The notes under the pieces: model-generated
Database searches by the model: none
What the model saw: the letters and a program-made list of their open reading frames with translations, nothing else
What the model was told of the DNA's origin: nothing
DNA from: an uncultured Bacteroidota bacterium
Lineage (GTDB): Bacteria; Bacteroidota; Bacteroidia; Chitinophagales; Saprospiraceae
Length of the DNA: 64,000 nucleotides
Reading direction: 5' to 3'
Assembly: GCA_937872515.1 (NCBI GenBank)
Contig: CALMSX010000083.1
Span: 160,937 to 224,936 of the forward strand
Program-made: the position numbers and the translations under genes
Part shown: piece by piece, positions 56,392 through 64,000 of the stretch
Layout of the letters: each line of letters begins with the position of its first letter
How positions within the stretch are numbered: the first letter of the stretch is position 1

Positions 56392-56641
56392 GATGTTAAA
56401 TTGTTAGTGATTTTAATTGTAGAATAAATCATTTGTTGCGACAATTGTTCATTCATAAAAATAAATTAGCGCTAAAATGTTAAAGTTTTATTATATAAAT
56501 ATAATTCGTTATATGTTTTAAACTGTATATCTTTAATTTATAGATTATAATTTTTAAAAATCAATAAAATTTGACTATTTTGAAAAAATCACTCCTTGAC
56601 AGGTGTGTACAATCCGATTACCTTTAGAGAAATTTATCCCT

Positions 56642-56710
56642 ATGATCATATTTGGAATCACCCTCATGATTCTGATTTTTTTTGGTAATAGCCTTTTAAA
56701 AGAGGCTTAA
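56642..56710 (+). CDS. Possible 22-residue hydrophobic peptide gene
   Basis: ATG-to-TAA frame coding MIIFGITLMILIFFGNSLLKEA, one transmembrane-like helix with a charged end. It lies in the 366-bp gap between DUF2911 and thrC. Upstream is a near-consensus promoter: TACCTTTA (56619-56626, one mismatch), 15 nt before the ATG, with TTG at 56596-56598 and a 20-nt spacer. Downstream, a strong terminator starts 16 nt after the stop. Together these form a compact unit of about 125 nt with no other gene to explain the terminator on this strand. It could equally be a small RNA. The rest of the gap (56392-56595) is A+T-rich with nothing recognised. Confidence 0.4.
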   Translation: MIIFGITLMILIFFGNSLLKEA

Positions 56711-56726
56711 TCAAAAAAAAGATGAG

Positions 56727-56759
56727 AAAAAAAGCAAGTCACAAAGACTTGCTTTTTTT
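56727..56759 (+). terminator. Intrinsic terminator between the candidate mini-gene and thrC
   Basis: Long stem of A-run plus GCAAGTC / GACTTGC plus T-run with a 5-nt ACAAA loop, T8 on the plus strand. It also has A/T symmetry that could serve thrC on the minus strand, whose stop codon touches its end. Confidence 0.8.
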
Positions 56760-57937
56760 TATGCCCATAAATTTTCTGCATACTTATAACCGTTCCCTGT
56801 TTGGATGAAAGCAATATCCCAGGAATCATCCAAATCGCCGTCCGATTTACTCTTTTTTATGGCCGCCAGACATGCAGCTCCTTCGGGTGATACAAAGTGC
56901 CCTTCCACGATAGCAAATGACTTCAATTCTGTCAGCATTTCAGATTCAGAAACAGAAATGGCAAAACCCTTACTTTCTTGTAGGGTCGTCAAAATTAGCT
57001 TGTCTCCAAATGCCTTTGGAACCCTCAGGCCATTGGCAGCGGTTTCAGCTGGCTCATTCCACACCTCAGAACTATCGGATCCCTGCTGCCATGCTTTTAC
57101 TATCGGGGCACACCCTTCCATTTGAACTGCCACCATTCGGGTTGGTATCTCATCTATCCAACCCATAGCCTGCATTTCTTTGAAAGCTTTCCAAATGCCT
57201 ATCAATCCTGTACCACCTCCGGTTGGATAAAAAATAACATCGGGTAATTTAAAATTTAATTGGACAGCCAATTCGTAGCCCATCGTTTTTTTCCCTTCCA
57301 GGCGATAAGGCTCCTTTAAGGTAGACACATCCCATGCCCCCCACTCTTTGTTTTTTTCTGCCATAAGAAGTCCGGCATCTCTAATGGTACCTTCAACCAT
57401 ATAAACATCTGCATCCATCAAAGAAACGTCAAATGAAAACATCTTTGGTGTTTGTTTAGGCATAAACACAGACGCTTTAGTTCCTGCAAGGGCTGCGTAT
57501 GCTGCTAAAGCACTTCCTGCATTGCCTGCTGTAGGGGTGCAAAAATGCCTTACACCCAATTCTACAGCTTTACTAACTGCAGCTGACATGCCACGCGCCT
57601 TAAATGACCCTGTGGGATTGGTGGATTCATCTTTCATCAGCAAAGGCCTACCCAATCCAATGCCCTTAGCCCATCCAGACAAAGAGCGCACTTCTGTCAT
57701 TCCTTCCCCTAATGAAATGATGTTTTCGGAACGAAATACCGGTAGAAATTCCTTCCATTCCCACATCCCCGATCTGGACATTGTCGACCAGACCGGTCTT
57801 TTGATCTGGTTATTCAAATTGTACCTTGCTACCAACGGCTGCGAGCATTGCTGGCAATAATTGTTCAGAATATGTGCATCATATTCTCCACCACATGACA
57901 AACATGTTAAATGACTCAGTCTGGAACCGGTATTCAT
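56759..57937 (-). CDS. thrC: Threonine synthase
   Basis: PLP enzyme (392 residues) making threonine from O-phosphohomoserine. N-terminal zinc-ribbon-like CLSCGG (13-18) with CQQC about 15 residues later. The PLP lysine is in STNPTGSFKARGM, then TPTAGNAGSALAAYAALAG and the phosphate-binding FYPTGGGTGLIGIWKAF. The zinc-ribbon form is the archaeal/plant-like class. No hom or thrB gene is adjacent. A threonine synthase-like enzyme of other specificity cannot be fully excluded without its homoserine-pathway context. Confidence 0.88.
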   Translation of the reverse strand: MNTGSRLSHLTCLSCGGEYDAHILNNYCQQCSQPLVARYNLNNQIKRPVWSTMSRSGMWEWKEFLPVFRSENIISLGEGMTEVRSLSGWAKGIGLGRPLLMKDESTNPTGSFKARGMSAAVSKAVELGVRHFCTPTAGNAGSALAAYAALAGTKASVFMPKQTPKMFSFDVSLMDADVYMVEGTIRDAGLLMAEKNKEWGAWDVSTLKEPYRLEGKKTMGYELAVQLNFKLPDVIFYPTGGGTGLIGIWKAFKEMQAMGWIDEIPTRMVAVQMEGCAPIVKAWQQGSDSSEVWNEPAETAANGLRVPKAFGDKLILTTLQESKGFAISVSESEMLTELKSFAIVEGHFVSPEGAACLAAIKKSKSDGDLDDSWDIAFIQTGNGYKYAENLWA

Positions 57938-58029
57938 GCTTTTTTTCGAAATATAAAATATTTTTTGTGCTTTCAGTCGCTAAAATTGGGGCGAAGAATT
58001 TAAAAGTGGATCTAAACTATCCTCCCAAT

Positions 58030-58237
58030 CGGATGATCCTTTCTCGATCCCAAGTCAAAATGTTTGGCAAGTAATTTTCCTCCCCCTTGAAGGATCATCC
58101 TCGCCTGACCCTTCAGGTCCTGCTCGGATTATCTTTCCAGTAGCTTTCACTTCCCCTTGAAGGATTATCCTCGCCTGACCCTTCAGGTCCTGCTCGGATG
58201 ATCCTTTCTCGATCCCAAGTCACAATGTTTGGCAAGT
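58030..58237. repeat. Nested direct and inverted repeat cluster (A-B-B-A)
   Basis: Unit A (43 bp) occurs at 58030-58072 and 58195-58237, with one mismatch. Unit B (51 bp) occurs at 58083-58133 and 58153-58203, with two mismatches; the second B overlaps the second A by 9 bp. Each B holds an inner hairpin CCTGA-CCCT-TCAGG (58104-58117, 58174-58187). Its outer arms, GAAGGATNATCC (58089, 58159), pair with GGATGATCCTTTC (58031, 58196) or the variant at 58126, so several alternative long hairpins are possible. No coding frame. Lies between thrC and tRNA-Arg and accounts for most of that gap. Confidence 0.75.
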
Positions 58238-58253
58238 TTTACTGGCGTAAAAC
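58236..58253. repeat. Short perfect hairpin beside the repeat cluster
   Basis: GTTTTAC-TGGC-GTAAAAC, 7-bp stem and 4-nt loop, between repeat A2 and the large hairpin. Confidence 0.5.
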
Positions 58254-58256
58254 TTC

Positions 58257-58315
58257 AAAGCCCCATCCTCACTGCTTTCGAAAGCAAGCTTTCGACGCTG
58301 TGAGGATGGGGCTTT
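58257..58315. terminator. Large hairpin, possible bidirectional terminator of tRNA-Arg
   Basis: Perfect 16-bp stem AAAGCCCCATCCTCAC/GTGAGGATGGGGCTTT (58257-58272 with 58300-58315). Inside are a perfect 14-bp palindrome TGCTTTCGAAAGCA (58273-58286) and a smaller AGC/GCT hairpin. The T-tract is short (3-4), so termination is plausible but the structure is larger than usual. Confidence 0.5.
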
Positions 58316-58331
58316 TGCTCCAAACATTTAT

Positions 58332-58408
58332 TGGTGACCTCGGAAGGATTTGAACCCTCAACCCTCAGAGCCGAAATCTGATATTCTATCCAGTTGAACT
58401 ACGAGGCC
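58332..58408 (-). tRNA. tRNA-Arg, anticodon UCG
   Basis: Cloverleaf read on the minus strand: acceptor GGCCTCG/CGAGGTC with discriminator A, D-stem GTTC/GAAT, anticodon stem TCAGA/TCTGA with loop TTTCGGC (anticodon TCG), T-arm GAGGG-TTCAAAT-CCTTC. CCA is encoded (58332-58334), unlike the tRNA-Ser here. A -7 element ends 7 bp before the 5' end. Confidence 0.94.
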
Positions 58409-58415
58409 AGTGGTG

Positions 58416-58423
58416 CAAAAGTA
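58416..58423 (-). promoter_or_regulatory. -7 promoter element for tRNA-Arg
   Basis: TACTTTTG followed by C on the minus strand, 7 nt before the mature tRNA 5' end, so almost no 5' leader is expected. Confidence 0.6.
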
Positions 58424-58468
58424 TAAAATTTTAATGAATTAGCGCTACGGGTATCCTGGGTAATAAAA

Positions 58469-60085
58469 TCATCTATGTTGAAGGAGCTTATGTATTTTTT
58501 TATACGACCCTATCTCTACTTCCAGGAAAATAAGGCCAACAGGAAGTTGATGAGGCGGAAATACGTCATCAAGATTAATTTCAATTTCAGTGTCGTCCAG
58601 CCAGGTTTCTGCCTGGTCCAAAATTCTTCCATTTAAATCTATTAGCCTGCATTTCAGTTTATTGGGATAGGGTTGTTCAATTTTTAGGCTATGGTTTCTT
58701 TCTCCTTCATTTTGAAACAATAAAATGTTGACCTCCTTTACTTCCTTGATCGGGGTTTTATTCCTGGGAATGTTGTTATCCAGCCATGCCAATCGATTTG
58801 ACAACCAGTTTTTTAGCTCCTGAACCTCTCCTTGCCAACTTGAAGGTATGGGATAAGGGTTGGGCCACACGTATTGTCCCAGTATATTCCACTTGTTGAA
58901 ATTCCGAACCTGGGCCTCCTCTAATTCCATTTTCATTGAATCTATCAGTCCAAAAAGGAATTCCTCACTCAGTTTTCCATGCTTCCGGTGAAAATCATAT
59001 GTCCTTGATAAACTATCAACAAAAAAACTGTCTTGTAAAAACTTGTCCCACCAAAAAGGCAGGTGGAATCCATCTTCAGGGCAAATGGTGTTAAAATTCC
59101 AGGAAAAGCCCTGATAACTTTGGCCCTGGCAATAATCAGCATTTCCGAAACTGATGTCATAATCCCAAGGGGGCCCGATGGTTAATTTGCCGCCCTTGCT
59201 ATCTTTATCCTTATATAAAAATGTGGACAATCGGTAGCCGTCTACATTTCGACTTACTTCATTTAAGATCCAATAATAAATGAAACTTTCAAGATCGATC
59301 CATTTTCTATATCCATTTTGGGGGTCTTTAAACAAGGGTGATTTTAAAGCACTTTCAAAGCTTGAAACGTAGTCTTTTATGTAACTTCTTTGCTGAGGGG
59401 GTGCCCCTTCCGGATAGTGGTATTGAAAATAAATACCTTTGGGTTGAGAAGACAAAGAATAATAGTTGCTCAACCAACCTCCATTTTGGGTTCCTGTTTG
59501 TTTGTCAATTTTTACAATGTATCCGCCCGTCAAGTCATCTCCGGTCACCTCCTCCGGTTCCAGTTTTGATATGTCCACTCTACCTTCTCCTCTCTTAATT
59601 TTTTCCATCACCACATATACTCCCTGGTAGCTATTGTCAATGATGAGTTCCACAAATCGCGTTCGGCTGGCATAAAATCCCATGGCTCTGTAAATTTCCA
59701 TCGCCAAAACATTGTGCATCAGACTCTTTTCATGATACGATGGGTAAAGGATGTAGTCAGCATCTTCAGGCCACCCGAATAAGGAAACATCTTTATCCTC
59801 CCCATTTTCGAACCGGGTTTCAAATGAGTACGCTTTTTTGGGAAAACTCTGAGAACTGGAACCCCTGAGTTCTATTCCGGCCTTGCCAGCATAAACATTG
59901 GCTTGATCCTGGTTTGTCTGGTAGTAGGAAGGCGGATCAATTATCTTTAAATCAATCGTAATTTTTTCATAATCATTGATCGAATTTCCTTTAGCTTCAA
60001 CTACAACTATCGGCAAATTTGATCTAACAATTTGAGATTCAAGCATTAAACTGAAGCTAAAAAAAATAATTACAAAGACACTCAT
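58469..60085 (-). CDS. CotH-kinase-like secreted protein with type IX sorting-like end
   Basis: Protein of 538 residues. Signal peptide (MSVFVIIFFSFSLMLES), then the CotH protein-kinase-like domain: GIELRGSSSQSFPKKAYSFE, YHEKSLMHNVLAMEIYR, GVYVVMEKIKRG, and GPPWDYDISFGNADY with the metal-binding Asp residues. The last 80 residues (RLIDLNGRILDQAETW ... QLPVGLIFLEVEI, KIHKLL) look like a type A type IX sorting domain, fitting PorT in this genome. Relatives phosphorylate secreted proteins or sit in surface polymer systems. ATG 60085 is chosen over an in-frame TTG 17 codons upstream. tRNA-Arg follows on the same strand. Confidence 0.83.
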   Translation of the reverse strand: MSVFVIIFFSFSLMLESQIVRSNLPIVVVEAKGNSINDYEKITIDLKIIDPPSYYQTNQDQANVYAGKAGIELRGSSSQSFPKKAYSFETRFENGEDKDVSLFGWPEDADYILYPSYHEKSLMHNVLAMEIYRAMGFYASRTRFVELIIDNSYQGVYVVMEKIKRGEGRVDISKLEPEEVTGDDLTGGYIVKIDKQTGTQNGGWLSNYYSLSSQPKGIYFQYHYPEGAPPQQRSYIKDYVSSFESALKSPLFKDPQNGYRKWIDLESFIYYWILNEVSRNVDGYRLSTFLYKDKDSKGGKLTIGPPWDYDISFGNADYCQGQSYQGFSWNFNTICPEDGFHLPFWWDKFLQDSFFVDSLSRTYDFHRKHGKLSEEFLFGLIDSMKMELEEAQVRNFNKWNILGQYVWPNPYPIPSSWQGEVQELKNWLSNRLAWLDNNIPRNKTPIKEVKEVNILLFQNEGERNHSLKIEQPYPNKLKCRLIDLNGRILDQAETWLDDTEIEINLDDVFPPHQLPVGLIFLEVEIGSYKKIHKLLQHR

Positions 60086-60196
60086 TCTTTGAATAAGGGT
60101 AGTCGCAATTTTTGTTTGTCTTATGCTGGAATTCAAATTCTATTTCTTTTGCTTGTCAAGTAAGTTTGTAAAGATAATCATAGCACAATAACCTGT

Positions 60197-61225
60197 ATGA
60201 ATAGCAAATCAGTATTTTCCCTATTTCTTTGTTTTATCATTTTTTTAATTTCTTCACCCGCAGCTAGATGCCAGGTTACGGAAGTTAAATACATGGTAAA
60301 ATTCAACGAATCAACTGAATTGTACGACTGTTATGTGGTTATTGTGTCAGGAACCGCAGCTTCAACACAACATCGCACCCAGATGTCTTCGCAATTTTCT
60401 GTGGTGGTACCTACGGGTAGTGTCGTTACCCTACCACAAACCTATCTTCCCCTTCAAAACAATCAGAATTATGGGGGTACAGTGCCATGCCTTTGGTCAC
60501 TGGCTAACCAGATTTTGCACCCTGCGGCTCAACCCAATTCTGATTTCTACGGTATTGCTCCATCTCTGGTTCCTGCCAGCCATTACAACAATATAACAGC
60601 GGGTGACACCCTTAAACTCTTTTCGCTTTCCATACAAGTACCGCAAAGTGGATGTAAAAGCGGCATTCGGCTGTTTCAAAATGGAATTGATCCTCCTGCG
60701 GCTGCACCTGGAATGGGGGGTGGTGACTTTTCGAACGGCTTTACCATTGGCAGCCCCATTCAACGTTACAAAGGTAATTTTAACGGTTGGATCCCTGGTG
60801 ACGGAGTACTTAATCCTGCGGATAGCGGATTTGGCAGCTTGAGGAAAGCGGTCTTTTGTGCCCGGGAGAATGAATATATACTGGTAGAAGACAGCCTCTC
60901 CGGTAAAACAATCCAATTGCTAACTTCTATTTTAATAGATAAAAACATCAATGTAGTCAGATCCCCCAATCAGGAATTCACCATTGTTGCCCCCATTGTT
61001 GGATCTGCATTTGTGATACAGCAGAATAAGTCATTGTATATCAAAAACATAAATCTACAGGCACCCATTAATTCCATCAGCCAAAGCCGAATTTTCACCA
61101 ATAATGGCAAATTGACGGTCCACGATGTTGATATTATTGATCCCAAAATGGGTCAGGGCACTGGTTCGACCATAACCAATTTTGGGGAGCTTATATATCA
61201 AGGGGCTAATACCATTTCTGATTAA
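60197..61225 (+). CDS. Secreted protein of a Saprospiraceae-type surface family
   Basis: Exported protein of 342 residues (signal peptide 1-25, SPAARCQ). The N-terminal two-thirds (VTEVKYMVKFNESTELYDCYVV, TVPCLWSLANQILHPAAQPNSDFY, RLFQNGIDPPAAAPGMGGGDF SNGF) has the look of a conserved module I associate with Saprospiraceae surface proteins. The C-terminal third (SLYIKNINLQ, NGKLTVHDVDI, TNFGELIYQG) is right-handed beta-helix-like. No clear type IX sorting domain ends it, so it may be shortened or exported differently. Divergent from the CotH-like gene; the 111-bp gap shows no perfect -7 element. Function unknown. Confidence 0.7.
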   Translation: MNSKSVFSLFLCFIIFLISSPAARCQVTEVKYMVKFNESTELYDCYVVIVSGTAASTQHRTQMSSQFSVVVPTGSVVTLPQTYLPLQNNQNYGGTVPCLWSLANQILHPAAQPNSDFYGIAPSLVPASHYNNITAGDTLKLFSLSIQVPQSGCKSGIRLFQNGIDPPAAAPGMGGGDFSNGFTIGSPIQRYKGNFNGWIPGDGVLNPADSGFGSLRKAVFCARENEYILVEDSLSGKTIQLLTSILIDKNINVVRSPNQEFTIVAPIVGSAFVIQQNKSLYIKNINLQAPINSISQSRIFTNNGKLTVHDVDIIDPKMGQGTGSTITNFGELIYQGANTISD

Positions 61226-61308
61226 GTGACATTTTGACAATCGAATTGACAGATTGTACCCCTAATTTTTCATTTCCAATTTTTATTCTGTTATAATGTC
61301 AGAAAAAT

Positions 61309-61352
61309 CGAAATGGCACATTTCGTGTGGTAAATAGGTGAAAATTCACCTA
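61309..61352. promoter_or_regulatory. Two inverted repeats upstream of groES, possible heat-shock operator
   Basis: CGAAAT-GGCAC-ATTTCG (61309-61325) and TAGGTGAA-AA-TTCACCTA (61335-61352) lie side by side, 29 bp or more before the groES ATG. Neither matches the CIRCE element (TTAGCACTC-N9-GAGTGCTAA). The rest of the 155-bp gap has no perfect -7 element. Confidence 0.4.
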
Positions 61353-61380
61353 AAAATTTTAAAACTAAAAAATACTAGTT

Positions 61381-63322
<1,942 letters not shown>

Positions 63323-63337
63323 TTTCTTTCTATCAAT

Positions 63338-63372
63338 AAAAAAGCCTGTGCACTTGTGCATGGGCTTTTTTT
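63338..63372. terminator. Intrinsic terminator after groEL
   Basis: A6-GCC / GGC-T6 stem with an inner TGCAC/GTGCA hairpin; T-tract of seven on the plus strand and a matching A-run for the convergent minus-strand gene. Confidence 0.8.
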
Positions 63373-63378
63373 ATTAGG

Positions 63379-63942
63379 TTAATGACAAAAAAGCTTCTGT
63401 GATTGCCAACCAAAAGGTTCTGTTGTCCACGACAAAAGGTAAAGCTTAGGCCTGCTCAATAAAGGTAATTGCGTTTCGGAAGGGTTACCATTCCAAATTT
63501 GTTTGCCATCAATATCCCATACTGTTAATTGATCCAATTTTTCTACATCTCCAAAAAGTTGAATTTTCCCTTCCAGACACTTAGCTTCCACTTTTTTTTC
63601 TCCCGATTTGCGAGGTATAGTAATGGAATGATACTGCACATGTGACCTTCTGTACTCCTTTGTTTGTCCCGTTTCTAAATAGGGGTCGAATGGTTTCCAT
63701 CTATTTGCGTAATAAGAAATGATTGCATAATGATAAGTTTCCCCTTCTACAAGCACTCCTCCATTGGCACCTAAGTGATCAACATCCAAAGTAAAATGTC
63801 TTTCAATCCCTGTATTTCTGCCATTGACTTTTAAAGAAGCATTCCAGATTCTTTCTACTTTATCAAATGGATCCAAATTATCTGTGGAAGTGTACCAGTA
63901 CAACTTATCAAACTTATTTTTTACATCACATTGATATACCAA
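63379..63942 (-). pseudogene. 5'-defective secreted-protein remnant with type IX-like C-terminus
   Basis: Open frame of 187 codons beginning only at a TTG; no ATG is available before the first stop upstream. FDKLYWYTSTDN, VEGETYHYAIISYYANRW and the end WDIDGKQIWNG ... LLSWTTEPFG resemble the last module and sorting-like tail of large secreted Saprospiraceae proteins, so an upstream part is expected. The frame is open for a further six codons (reading LKRL before the TTG-encoded residue's neighbour), then runs into a G6 tract and a stop. With seven G the frame would continue as NGGELKRLVYQ, but that frame closes again within about eight codons. Either a decayed gene, a sequencing error, or a true TTG start. 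No recognised function. Confidence 0.5.
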
Positions 63943-64000
63943 TCTTTTAAGTTCCCCCCATTTTTAAGACAACTTGCTAGTTAAAATTATAAACCATATT

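Noticed and set aside
58030..58237. Repeat cluster as a CRISPR array
   Set aside because: Only two copies of each unit, units are 43 and 51 bp, spacers are unequal, and there is no cas gene in the window.
58236..58408. Integration (att) site at tRNA-Arg
   Set aside because: The repeats do not duplicate the tRNA 3' end and no integrase or foreign gene block is present.
61314..61325. Sigma-54-type promoter (TGGCAC) before groES
   Set aside because: The -12 part (TTGC at the proper distance) is missing; TGGCAC here is simply the loop region of an inverted repeat.

Overview
The window reads as chromosome of a member of the Bacteroidota, probably a Saprospiria/Saprospiraceae-like bacterium (inference). 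The reasons are: a primary sigma factor of the short Bacteroidota type; recurring TANNTTTG (-7) promoter elements instead of TATAAT; no obvious Shine-Dalgarno sites; PorT, GldC and secreted proteins that point to a type IX secretion system; menaquinone, carotenoid and geranylgeranyl-type lipid genes; and lineage-typical families (DUF3822, DUF4403, DUF2911, BT_3928-like DoxX, START-like). Almost everything is housekeeping. I see no prophage, insertion sequence, CRISPR array, cas gene or biosynthetic cluster.

Layout. 1-3.4 kb: end of a rhomboid protease, pssA, a 2x[4Fe-4S] ferredoxin, dapB, then porT and ubiE/menG on the minus strand. 3.5-9.3 kb: a giant alpha-2-macroglobulin-like protein that has lost its thioester motif. 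9.5-11.6 kb (minus): peroxiredoxin, polyprenyl synthase, START-like protein. 11.9-16.2 kb: rpoD, a TonB-dependent receptor whose signal-peptide codons contain a perfect terminator hairpin, accD, gldC. 16.3-20.2 kb: pepD-arfB and desaturase-MBL hydrolase pairs. 20.2-29.3 kb: tamB, acyl-CoA dehydrogenase, hscA, tsaD. 29.4-36.1 kb: a co-directional run (unknown TM protein, DUF3822, rsmD, argS, glnS, terC, crtZ). 36.1-43.2 kb: truA, DUF4403 lipoprotein, fmt, CoA-transferase, nnrDE, sugar-type MFS transporter.

43.2-46.5 kb: a strongly structured 132-nt intergenic element, a histone-H1-like/DksA-like fusion protein with an acidic tail, an orphan sensor kinase and tRNA-Ser(UGA). 46.5-55.5 kb: doxX-sdaA (minus), then esterase-aminopeptidase-UbiA-Maf and a helix-hairpin-helix barrel protein (plus). 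55.5-58.4 kb: DUF2911, a possible tiny transcription unit for a 22-residue hydrophobic peptide, thrC, a 290-bp cluster of nested direct and inverted repeats, and tRNA-Arg(UCG). 58.5-64 kb: a CotH-like secreted protein, a divergent secreted protein, groES-groEL, and a 5'-defective secreted-protein remnant at the edge.

The most unusual items are the polycation-DksA-polyanion protein, the sigma-factor terminator embedded in the TonB-receptor signal peptide, the thioester-less macroglobulin, an RsmD whose DPPY motif reads GPPY, the two structured non-coding regions and the candidate mini-gene. None has been tested by database search; names rest on recognised motifs.
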